From contig NZ_PJIZ01000060.1 of the NCBI RefSeq assembly GCF_021596505.1, positions 1 to 36,556 on the forward strand: a DNA stretch of 36,556 nt, given 5' to 3'. The stretch's first letter is position 1, and every line of letters begins with the position of its first letter. The position numbers and the translations under genes were made by a program. The DNA comes from Nostoc sp. CMAA1605. GTDB taxonomy: Bacteria; Cyanobacteriota; Cyanobacteriia; Cyanobacteriales; Nostocaceae. Under the pieces are notes generated by a model. That model made no database searches and had not been told where the DNA came from. It saw only the letters and a program-made list of their open reading frames with translations. This document shows positions 15,708-24,500 of this stretch, piece by piece.

Positions 15708-17432
15708 ATGCGTTTGTATAACTGGCACTCTACCATGACATCTCGTTGGTTTCATCCTCTGATGTTGCTTTTGTGGTTCATCATCGCCCTGGGCTTACGT
15801 TTAACTAATCTTACAGCCAAGCCCCCTTGGACTGATGAATTTTCTACATTGGTGTTTAGCTTAGGGAATAGTTTTCTAGGAGTACCTCTAGATCAAGCGA
15901 TCGCACCTGAGATATTATTACAACCACTGCAACCACAAGCCGCAGCCAGTCTCAATGATGTCTGGAAACACCTCAGCCACGAAACTAACCACCCCCCGAT
16001 TTACTTTGCTTTATCCCATCTGTGGATGCAGTTATTTCCGACACAACAGGGTTTAGTCTCTCTTTGGGGGGCGCGATCTTTAGCGGCGATTTTCGGGGCT
16101 ATTTCGATTCCGGCGATGTATATCTTCGGTTGGATTGTTTTTCGTTCCCGAATTGTAGCTCATTTAGCGGCGGCGATGATGGCTGTCTCACCATACGCGA
16201 TTTTTTTGGCGCAAGAAGCCCGTCACTATACTCTAGCCATCTTGTGGGTAATTGCTTCCCTCACCTGCTTTGTGATTACCACACGCCACATCCAAAACCA
16301 AACACAGCTACCCATTCCTTTAGCATTGTCATGGGTAATCATTAATGCCTTGGGTATCGCCACCCATTATTTCTTTGTGCTGACTCTGTTTACAGAAGGC
16401 TTAGTATTAATAGTTTTAGCTGGGCGCAAAATTCATAATAGCCCCAAAATATTCCCCAAAGTATTCTTATCTCCCCCTTGGCGGCGCATCTATGCTGTGA
16501 TTTTAGGTACGTTTATCACTGGTATAGTTTGGCTACCAGTTTTTTTACAGAATAGCTATGGTGATAAATTAACAGACTGGATACAGCAACCCCGTGTAGG
16601 ATTTGCCTGGATAAGTCCATTTTTCCAAGCTTTTGCTGCTTGGGTAACAATGTTGTACTTATTACCAGTAGAATCACCACAGTTATGGATTGTGATTGCT
16701 TCCGGTTTAGTGATGCTCATCTTTATAATTTGGGCGGCACCGATTTTCGTCAGGGGATTGAAAGTACAATTACAAACGCCAGAAACGCAATTAGAAACAC
16801 GGGTGTTAATGGGAGTAGTGATAGGTGCGATCGCTCTATTTTTTGTGTTTACCTATTTCCTGGGGATAGACTTAACTAGAGGTGCGCGTTATAACTTTGT
16901 CTACTTCCCGGCTGTGATCGTTTTACTAGGGGCGAATTTAGCTGTCATTTGGCAAAATTTCCAGCAGAAAAAAGCCGTGATATTGATTTGGTTCATGGGA
17001 TTTTTGAGTGCAATTACAGTTATTTGCAATCTGGGATATCAAAAATACTATCGCCCTGATTTATTTGTGAGATTAATTCAACAAACATCTCAAGTTCCCG
17101 TACTCATTGCTACTACTCAAATTACTCACGTTCAAATCGGGGAAATGATGGGTATAGCTAGGGAATTCAGAATCAAAAATGTGACCAATCCTGCACCATT
17201 ATTTTTGTTAGCTCATCAAGATAAAGATGTCAATACAGCTACTAAAACCCTAAAAAATACTCTCAGTCAATTACCCCGTTCCTTTGATTTATGGCTGGTA
17301 AATTTCCATGCTCCTGTTGACGAAGCCGTCAAAAATTGTACAGAGCATAGTCAGTCTTTACCAGCAATTAACGGTTATGAGTACAAAGTTTACCACTGCA
17401 AAATTAGTCCTACTTTGGATTTTGAATTTTAG
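15708..17432 (+). CDS. GT-C-type membrane glycosyltransferase (GT39/PMT-like)
   Basis: A 574-residue polytopic protein, the second GT-C enzyme of the set. The first membrane segment (MLLLWFIIALGLRLTNL) is followed by PPWTDEFSTLVFSLGNS with the acidic DE pair, then NHPPIYFALSHLWMQLFP and GARSLAAIFG, as in PMT_2/RgtA-type transferases. FLAQEARHYTLAI (about 165-177) is another family motif. The C-terminal roughly 120 residues form a soluble, probably periplasmic domain. An alternative ATG lies nine codons downstream (15735). It is 62 bases after the GT2-GtrA gene, so likely co-transcribed, and converges on mcyH with a 42-base gap. Low identity to the first GT-C suggests a different acceptor or sugar step rather than a recent duplication. 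Confidence 0.8.
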   Translation: MRLYNWHSTMTSRWFHPLMLLLWFIIALGLRLTNLTAKPPWTDEFSTLVFSLGNSFLGVPLDQAIAPEILLQPLQPQAAASLNDVWKHLSHETNHPPIYFALSHLWMQLFPTQQGLVSLWGARSLAAIFGAISIPAMYIFGWIVFRSRIVAHLAAAMMAVSPYAIFLAQEARHYTLAILWVIASLTCFVITTRHIQNQTQLPIPLALSWVIINALGIATHYFFVLTLFTEGLVLIVLAGRKIHNSPKIFPKVFLSPPWRRIYAVILGTFITGIVWLPVFLQNSYGDKLTDWIQQPRVGFAWISPFFQAFAAWVTMLYLLPVESPQLWIVIASGLVMLIFIIWAAPIFVRGLKVQLQTPETQLETRVLMGVVIGAIALFFVFTYFLGIDLTRGARYNFVYFPAVIVLLGANLAVIWQNFQQKKAVILIWFMGFLSAITVICNLGYQKYYRPDLFVRLIQQTSQVPVLIATTQITHVQIGEMMGIAREFRIKNVTNPAPLFLLAHQDKDVNTATKTLKNTLSQLPRSFDLWLVNFHAPVDEAVKNCTEHSQSLPAINGYEYKVYHCKISPTLDFEF

Positions 17433-17474
17433 TGGCTGGTTAATCACATGGAAATGAGATTTTAGGACTCTTGA

Positions 17475-19295
17475 TTAGGAAGTAATTTCAGAATTTTGGG
17501 AAGAATTCTGAACAATTGTTTTTTGATGACGATAATCGTTGACACTCAGGAGCTTCCAACTAGAATTTTCTTCAAGTTCTAGAACCCATTGATGATAATC
17601 AAGCAGACTTTCTCTATGGCCAACACTAATAAATGTTGTTTTCGTCTCTTGTAACTGTTGATATAAATTCCCTTCATTATTCAAATCCAAAGCACTAGTT
17701 GCTTCATCTAAGATAGTAAAACTAGGATGAGTCACTAATAGACGTGCAAAAGCCAGGCGTTGTTGTTCTCCTAGTGATAATATGTTTTCCCAAGGCAGCT
17801 CAGTATCAAAACTATCAATGCGACTGAGCAAGTTTTGCAGGTTCACTTTTTGCAATATTTCTTTGAGTTCTGCATCGGTCATCTGACGATTTCTATTAGG
17901 ATAAAGCAACTGTTCGCGCAAAGTTCCTAAAATAATGTAAGGTCGTTGGGGTAAAAACAGCAGGTCTTTGAGGGAAGGTCGCAACAGACGACCAGTTCCT
18001 GCATTCCACAAACCTGCGATCGCACGCAACAGTGAACTTTTACCGCGACCACTAGGGCCGACAATCAATAAACCTTCTCCCGGTTGAACAGACAAGGATA
18101 AGTCTTCAACGATTACCTGTTCATAGTCAGGCGTTTGTAAGGTAACATCCTCAAAAGCCAGACGATTTTCTTCTATGGTTTTAATAGTGCTGACATTCTC
18201 TGGTTGTTTGGTAACAACTTCTAAAGCATCCGAGAAATAAGCTAAACGCTCAACATAACTCGAAAATCTTCCAGAAGTGCCAAATTCATCAATTAATGTT
18301 GCCAAACCATTAGCAAACATACTACAAGATACAATTGCTTGGTTAACTTGTCCAAAATCAATTTCACCTCGAATATAGGCAGGCGCAAATATTAAAAACG
18401 GAAACAATTGGATTACAGATCGATATCCTCTATTAAAAATATCTTTATTTTTTTCCCAGTTAATTTTGCTTTCAGAATTTTTAAAGAGATTATTAAATCT
18501 GCGCTCAATTATATTTAATTCTTGGTTTTCCCCTTGGAAAAAAGCTATGGATTCAGCATGATTCCGTACATGAGTTAGGCTGTAGTTATAGCTTGCTTTA
18601 GATTCAAGTTCCTCTTGAGTAATTTTATCTAATTCTCGACTCAAAAAAACAGCAATCAGATTACCTATAATAGTATAAGTAAGTAAAATAGCTACTGCTA
18701 CTTTAGAAATTGACCACAGAATTATTAAAAAAGTTGTCATTTCCAGGATTTTTTCAAACAAAGTAGCTGCAAAAGTTATAGCAGTCCTGGCAATAGGTTC
18801 GATTTCTTGAGATAGACGTTGGTCTGGGTTATCAATATCGGAGCTAAAATTGATTTTATAATAGGCACGATTGCTAAAATATTTTTCTAAAATCTGCTTG
18901 TTAAGCCATTGATACCAATCAAGAGCAACTTTTTTTCTGACAAATTTAGAATATCCTGTTAAGAGGGTGATTAAGAGCAGCCCAAAGCCATAAAGTGCTA
19001 ACGTCTGAAAAAATTTAGAAACATCTTTATCTTGAACAATAATATCGACTAAATAGCGATCAACAAAGCTATTAAAGGCAGTTATGCCCACAAGCCCAAT
19101 TATTAATAAAATGAGGAGAGCCAGCATCCCCCAGGCTTTAATCACATCGGAAAATGCTCTTATGCCTGACTCTGTTGGAAACCAGTATGGGGCGGCGATC
19201 GCTTTTACAGCTTCCCAAAACTTAGTAAAATTAGCAAGGAAAGCAGTATTTTTTGAAGATTTATTATAAATAACTTGATTTTGCATATTATACAT
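17475..19295 (-). CDS. mcyH: ABC exporter of the microcystin/nodularin cluster
   Basis: A 606-residue half-transporter with fused membrane and ATPase domains. The N-terminal roughly 330 residues hold about six membrane segments of the ABC_membrane_2 (SbmA/BacA, YddA) type (MLALLILLIIGLVGITAF; WYQWLNKQILEKYF; NPDQRLSQEI). The ATPase part has Walker A GPSGRGKS (about 413-420), signature LSLGEQQRLAFARLL (about 505) and Walker B FTILDEATSALD (about 525), followed by the H-loop VGHRES. It should dimerise and move the toxin or a related peptide across the membrane. McyH loss in Microcystis abolishes toxin production; the nodularin counterpart is NdaI. It is separated from mcyI by 400 bases, unlike the tight spacing in the rest of the set, so it may have its own promoter. 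M1 and M4 are both possible starts. Confidence 0.88.
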   Translation of the reverse strand: MYNMQNQVIYNKSSKNTAFLANFTKFWEAVKAIAAPYWFPTESGIRAFSDVIKAWGMLALLILLIIGLVGITAFNSFVDRYLVDIIVQDKDVSKFFQTLALYGFGLLLITLLTGYSKFVRKKVALDWYQWLNKQILEKYFSNRAYYKINFSSDIDNPDQRLSQEIEPIARTAITFAATLFEKILEMTTFLIILWSISKVAVAILLTYTIIGNLIAVFLSRELDKITQEELESKASYNYSLTHVRNHAESIAFFQGENQELNIIERRFNNLFKNSESKINWEKNKDIFNRGYRSVIQLFPFLIFAPAYIRGEIDFGQVNQAIVSCSMFANGLATLIDEFGTSGRFSSYVERLAYFSDALEVVTKQPENVSTIKTIEENRLAFEDVTLQTPDYEQVIVEDLSLSVQPGEGLLIVGPSGRGKSSLLRAIAGLWNAGTGRLLRPSLKDLLFLPQRPYIILGTLREQLLYPNRNRQMTDAELKEILQKVNLQNLLSRIDSFDTELPWENILSLGEQQRLAFARLLVTHPSFTILDEATSALDLNNEGNLYQQLQETKTTFISVGHRESLLDYHQWVLELEENSSWKLLSVNDYRHQKTIVQNSSQNSEITS

Positions 19296-19695
19296 CTTGC
19301 AAAAATAATTTTTTAGTATTATAAATTATTATGAAACTTTGTTTTACATTTCATGAGGTATAGCTATAAAATCAGGAAAATACATCATTAATATTGATAT
19401 ATATTTGAGCAAATTTATGATCTCAAAAAACAATTTTGCTATATTTCTCAAACAGAAATACAGCAAAATTATCTAATAATAATGCCAAGCCATTGCTTTT
19501 GTTTTGAGGTAAAAAGTGGCTCTTCCGTAGGTGTTATACTACAGTTAAAAAATCAACTGTTTCAGGCATTTACAACTTAGATTTTTTCCCAAAAGCTAAA
19601 ACGTCAAGATTAAAAGCTGTTTTTCTTGCCCAGTGAGGTATATGAGCTAATTCATAGACGTTTTTATCATAACAGGTAATGAAGAACCTAAAAAA
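19296..19695. other. Gap between mcyI and mcyH with degraded coding sequence
   Basis: A 400-base gap inside an otherwise compact cluster. The mcyI-proximal part (19570-19695) is a coding-like frame in phase with mcyI, and weaker coding-like pieces follow down to about 19480. The mcyH-proximal part (19296-19480) is AT-rich, without coding character, and may carry an mcyH promoter. No clear terminator is seen. Confidence 0.5.
19570..19695 (-). pseudogene. C-terminal gene remnant downstream of mcyI
   Basis: Directly after the mcyI TAA, and in the same frame, a 41-codon frame reads FFRFFITCYDKNVYELAHIP then HWARKTAFNLDVLAFGKKSK and L, ending at TAA (19570-19572). It has no start codon. Its composition (W, Y, C, H, mixed charged residues) looks like the C-terminus of a real protein. 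I do not recognise the family. It is not part of McyI, which already ends at its usual length. The most likely reading is the tail of a lost cluster gene. Confidence 0.35.
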
Positions 19696-20706
19696 TTAGG
19701 CATTCCAAACTTCAGGATTGACAATGTAAGGGGGCTTCTCACCTTGAAGCACTTGCAGTATTTGATTAGCTGCGGAAAGTGCAGCAGCCATACCGGCTTC
19801 AGGTGTAACGCCAGCTAGATGAGGTGAGAAAATGACATTGTCAAATTCATATAAGGGATTATCGATAGCTGGAGGTTCTGGTTCAAATACATCGATAGCA
19901 GCTCCTGCTATCAATTTTTCGCGTATGGCTGTAACTAAATCTGGTTGGCGAACTACCTTTCCACGAGATGTATTGATTAAAAAAGCAGTAGGCTTCATTT
20001 TCTTAAAAGCTTCTAGAGCAAACATTTCATAAGTCTCATCAGTTAGCTCAGGATGCAAAGATACAAAGTCAGATTCAGTAAGTAGGTAGTCTAAATCTTG
20101 TACTAAAGTTGCACTGACAGCTTCTGCTTTACTGCTGGGGACATAAGGATCATATGCTAAAACTCGCATCTGCAATGCTGTACTACAAATTTTCGCAACA
20201 GCACTACCAATCCTTCCCAAACCAACAATACCAAGAGTTTTTCCTTCGACTTGAATTGGTTGTACCTGATTACGAATTAAGTAGTTGCCTGCTTTGACAG
20301 ATTGATTGAGAAAAGTTAGTTTTTTAGCAAGTGCTAAAATCATGGAAATTGTGTGTTCTGTCACAGCCGTTGTTGACAAGCCAGGATTATTAACTACGAC
20401 AATTCCCCGTTTTGTTGCAGCAGCAATATCAATTGCATCAGTTCCAAATCCAGAGGTACTAATAACTTTTAAATTTTTTGCCAATCCAATTGCTTGGGCA
20501 TCTAATTTAGTAGGATAACGGACAAATACGCCCGATACATCTTGAATAGCTTCATGGATTTGATGCTGTGTTGGTTCTTTGATAATCTCGATATTAGTGG
20601 ATTCCGCAAGCAGTTTTTCACCTGTCTCATCATACATTTTCCCAATCAACAGAACTTTATGATTTTTAGTCTTGCTTAGGGAAGTTTGGGGGAAAATAGC
20701 GGTCAT
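19696..20706 (-). CDS. mcyI: D-2-hydroxyacid (3-phosphoglycerate-like) dehydrogenase of the toxin cluster
   Basis: A 336-residue NAD-dependent D-2-hydroxyacid dehydrogenase, the length of McyI. The Rossmann motif LGIVGLGRIGSAVAKI is at about residues 158-173. The catalytic triad residues lie in NTSRGKVV (Arg, about 248), EPEPP (Glu, about 277) and FSPHLAGVTPEA (His, about 293). No C-terminal ACT or regulatory domain is present, unlike many SerA enzymes. Published work on Microcystis McyI reports 3-phosphoglycerate dehydrogenase-type activity; its proposed role is in forming precursor amino acids. The nodularin equivalent is NdaH. It starts 11 bases after mcyF, so they are co-transcribed. TTA-rich AT content is like its neighbours. 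Confidence 0.9.
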   Translation of the reverse strand: MTAIFPQTSLSKTKNHKVLLIGKMYDETGEKLLAESTNIEIIKEPTQHQIHEAIQDVSGVFVRYPTKLDAQAIGLAKNLKVISTSGFGTDAIDIAAATKRGIVVVNNPGLSTTAVTEHTISMILALAKKLTFLNQSVKAGNYLIRNQVQPIQVEGKTLGIVGLGRIGSAVAKICSTALQMRVLAYDPYVPSSKAEAVSATLVQDLDYLLTESDFVSLHPELTDETYEMFALEAFKKMKPTAFLINTSRGKVVRQPDLVTAIREKLIAGAAIDVFEPEPPAIDNPLYEFDNVIFSPHLAGVTPEAGMAAALSAANQILQVLQGEKPPYIVNPEVWNA

Positions 20707-20717
20707 GGTAATTAACC

Positions 20718-21515
20718 TTAATTTGTTTGATACAACGATGTTTTAGACTCAATATTGGATGAATGAAATTGCTGAGACAACTTCATTTTTGTTGTCAGCA
20801 AATCAGAATTAGATGAGGATGAATCTAATAACTGAAAAAAGTTCTCGGCAATGGTAGTTAAAGGGTCAATCGCTTGTATAGAATCAATGCTATTAAGCTT
20901 GAGATATTTGGCGAGAATATGAAATTCTGTGCAACCAGAAATAAAGGAACGAGTATTATATTTATCTAACAGTTTTTGAACATCTTCAAGAATTGCTAGA
21001 GGATTTTGTCCTCGTTTTAATACTTTAAAAATCATCTCATGAATCAAGTGATGATCGTTTTCATCTGGAGAAATAATCAGATTTGCAGCAGTACAACCTT
21101 GATCAAACAATTTTTTCTTGTAAGTACCTGAACCTGCAAGTAAAAGTGCAGGCTCGTTATGTGTTTGCAGTTGTTGATCGGCAATTTTAATTAAAGAGAT
21201 TACTTTATGAGTCTGATGCTCTGGGAGATGAGCCAAAGCATAATGAGCAGTACAACAACCAATGACTATGCGGTCTACTAATTGATTGAGTTTTTCTAAA
21301 TGTATCTGCACAAAATCGATGAATTCTCTTTCATTTCCGCTATGCACTGAAGTCGTGCGATCTGGTGCAGCAGGAAGTGAGAAAACTATAACGTTGGGTG
21401 CTTCTTGTTCGTTGTCGATATACTGGTTGTATTCATAAATAGTTTTGAGAAATTCAACAGTAACGACAGGCCCCATTCCGCCTAAAACTCCCAACACTGG
21501 TAGTTTTTTATTCAT
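20718..21515 (-). CDS. mcyF: Aspartate/glutamate racemase of the toxin cluster
   Basis: Cofactor-independent Asp/Glu racemase family. From ATG at 21515 (MNKKLPVLGVLGGMGPVVTV) it is 265 residues, close to the usual length. The two catalytic cysteines lie in VIGCCTAHYALAHLP (about residue 85) and FISGCTEFHILAKY (about residue 193), and GGMGP is the typical N-terminal loop. It should supply the D-amino acid of the peptide (D-Glu or D-MeAsp precursor); reports on McyF favour aspartate. The nodularin counterpart is NdaG. I chose 21515 rather than the upstream in-frame start at 21536 because GGAG lies seven bases before it. It lies 41 bases after mcyE and 11 before mcyI, inside the operon. Confidence 0.9.
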   Translation of the reverse strand: MNKKLPVLGVLGGMGPVVTVEFLKTIYEYNQYIDNEQEAPNVIVFSLPAAPDRTTSVHSGNEREFIDFVQIHLEKLNQLVDRIVIGCCTAHYALAHLPEHQTHKVISLIKIADQQLQTHNEPALLLAGSGTYKKKLFDQGCTAANLIISPDENDHHLIHEMIFKVLKRGQNPLAILEDVQKLLDKYNTRSFISGCTEFHILAKYLKLNSIDSIQAIDPLTTIAENFFQLLDSSSSNSDLLTTKMKLSQQFHSSNIESKTSLYQTN

Positions 21516-21556
21516 AATTTTTCTCCAAATTTGCAATTGTTTAGTTGTATGGATGA

Positions 21557-24500
21557 CTAAAAATTAAAATTTGTAGCGAAAAGACCGTTATCTTCTTGAC
21601 TGGATTTATCTGTGCGATCGCACAGATTTAATAATGGTGTGTCGGGAGATTTGACTACTGCTTCTAGAAGAGTGTCTAACAACTTGATCATCAATGAAAT
21701 ACGTTCGCTAGCGAATATATCTGTGTTGTAGATTAACTTCAAATAGAATTCCGCTTCGTCCACAAAAATGAATTCTAGATCAAATTTAGCAGTAACAAGT
21801 TCCTGCTTCAGAGCATTAACAGTAATTCCATCTATTGCTAGGTCTACATTTTGATTATTTTGCAGAACAACTACAACATCAAATAGAGGGTTACGGCTAG
21901 GATCACGTTTAAAATTTAAATCTGAGACTAGTTTATCAAAAGGATATTCTTGGTGATCATATGCCTCTATTGTGGTTGTTTTGACTTTTATCAGTAAAGT
22001 CGCAAAGCTATCGTCTACTGCTATTTGGTCGCGTAAAACTAAAGTATTCACATAAAAACCTATTTGTTCCTCTAATTCGGGATGATTTCTTCCAGCAATG
22101 GGGGAGCCTACGGTAATTTCATTCTGCTCGGTATAGCGGAACAGAAAACCTTTGACCAAGGTTAGTAAGCCCATAAATAAACTAGTTTCTTGGGTCTTAA
22201 CTAATAACTCAAAATCCTTAATTAATTCTTGATTTGGCTTCCAGATAACCGCAGAGCCAGAAAAACTCTGCACTGATGGACGCATATAATCTAAAGGTAA
22301 ATCAAGGCGTGTCGGTGCAGGAGTCAACTTAGCCAGCCAGTAATCCCGTTGTGCTTGTAATTTTGGTGTTTGGAGTTGCTGATCTTGCCATGAAGTATAG
22401 TCTTTATAATTAATTCTTAGAGGTGACGGTAATTTTACGTTCTCGTTTCCATAGGCATGATAATGTGCCAGAAAATCTTTAATTAAAACGCCTGCTGACC
22501 AACCATCTGAAATGATATGGTGCATATTAAATAGAATAATATTACTTTGCTGACTCAGCTTGAGTACATTAATCTTGAGTAGAGGCCCGGTTTCTAAATC
22601 AAAAGTAGTTTTGGCATTGTTACGAATAGCTTCAGCAATTTTTGCTGTTTGGTTTTCATCATCTATTAAGTCTATTTGGTTGACTGCAAAATCCATCTGC
22701 TCGTTTACTATTTGACGCGGTTCGTTATTGATTAAAGTAAACGTAGTGCGTAAAATTTCATGCCGTTCTATCAATTTTTTAAAAGCATTTTCAAAAGCAG
22801 CGATATTTAAATCACCATTGAATTGATAAGCACTGGGCATTCCGTAAGCATAATGTTTATGGTCGAGGAATTCTAAAGCCCAGAGACGGCGTTGCCCATG
22901 AGACATGGGATAAGATTGTTGTTCATTTATTGCTGGTATGGGTTCTTGATAGTTAGATTGAGTTTTGGATATTAAAGCTGCTAATCCAACAATTGTGGGA
23001 GCTTTAAAGAAATCAGCTAATTTAACTAATACATTTAATTCTTTATGGACGTGAGTGACTACTCTAGAGAGTAGTAGGGAGTGTCCGCCGATTTCAAAAA
23101 AGTTATCAAAAATGCCAATGGGATGTTTAGTGAGAATTTTTTCCCAAATATGCACTAGCTTTGATTCTAAAGTATTACGTGGTGCAGTATAAGCTATTTG
23201 TGTTAATTGGTCTGTTGGCTGGAGGGCGACGAGCGATCGCAAGTCTAGTTTGCCATGTTTAGTTAAGGGAAATTGCTTTAAGAAAACAAAGGAAGTCGGA
23301 ATCATGTAAACTGGCAAATAATTAGCTAAAAATTCTCTAATTTCTGAAATTTTTATCTCTTTGTCAGTTTGACAATAGGCAGATAATTGAGTTTGATTAT
23401 TTACCTCTATAGGTAACACAATCGCCTTTTCAATCTGGGCATGGCGACTAATTTGGTATTCAATTTCGCCTGGATCTACACGATATCCATTGACTTTAAC
23501 TTGATTATCTTTTCGCCCTATAAATTCAATCACACCTGGAGCAATTTGTTTACCTAAATCTCCCGTTCTAAAGAGAACTTTTTCTGAATTTAAAAAGCTG
23601 GGTTGAAATTTTTCTTTGGTAATTTCAGGAAGATTACGATAACCAACTGCTAATGCTGCACCTTCTACGCAAATTTCACCGATTACGTGTAGAGGCACGG
23701 GGTGATTGAATTCATCTAAGACCAATAATCGATTGTTATGGAAAACTTGACCAAGAGGTACATCTGTATTTAAGTTTTCATCTATTGTATATTGAGATAC
23801 CCCTACACAAGTTTCTGTAGAACCGTAGACATTACTAATAATTTCAGCAGGAAAGCGTTTTCGTAAAGCGATCGCAGTTTCTCGGTCTAATTTCTCTCCC
23901 CCGCAAGAGATATATTTTAAGCTGGGGATAGTTTCTTCAGGTGCGAGTACAGCTAAAATTTCTCGGTAAATAGATGGCGTTGTGTGCAGCGCATTGATTT
24001 GATTTTCCTGTAAAAAGTCAACTAAATGCCCTATATGCTGTACTTCATACATATATAAAGCAGCACCTATAGTTAAAGGGAGGAAAATGTTACGAAAAGA
24101 TGGGTCATGGGTGACAGGTGCTGTGAAAATATAACGCCATTCAGGATGTTTATCTAAGTTAAATGTCAGTCGTAAACTCCGAATCACATTCAAAATAGAA
24201 ATGTGACGACCCATGACTCCTTTAGGGTTTCCGGTAGAGCCAGAAGTGTATAAAATATAGGCAATTTGGTTAGTATCTGGTTGTAACTTAGGCTCATTTA
24301 TGTCAAAGTCGGCTAAAATATTGTCGATTTTATCTAAGCAGATTGCTTCGATTTGTTGGGGTAATTGGGAGACAAAATTACTCTCAGTAAGACAGAGATG
24401 GCAGCCACTATCTTTTAAAATAAAATCGATGCGATTGCTAGGATATTGGGGGTCTATCGGTACGTATGTCGCCCCAGTTTTAAAAGTAGCGAGAATGGCG

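Noticed and set aside
17433..19695. Insertion sequence or transposase at the cluster boundary
   Set aside because: Known mcy clusters often carry transposases, but no transposase frame, terminal inverted repeats or target duplications are visible here.
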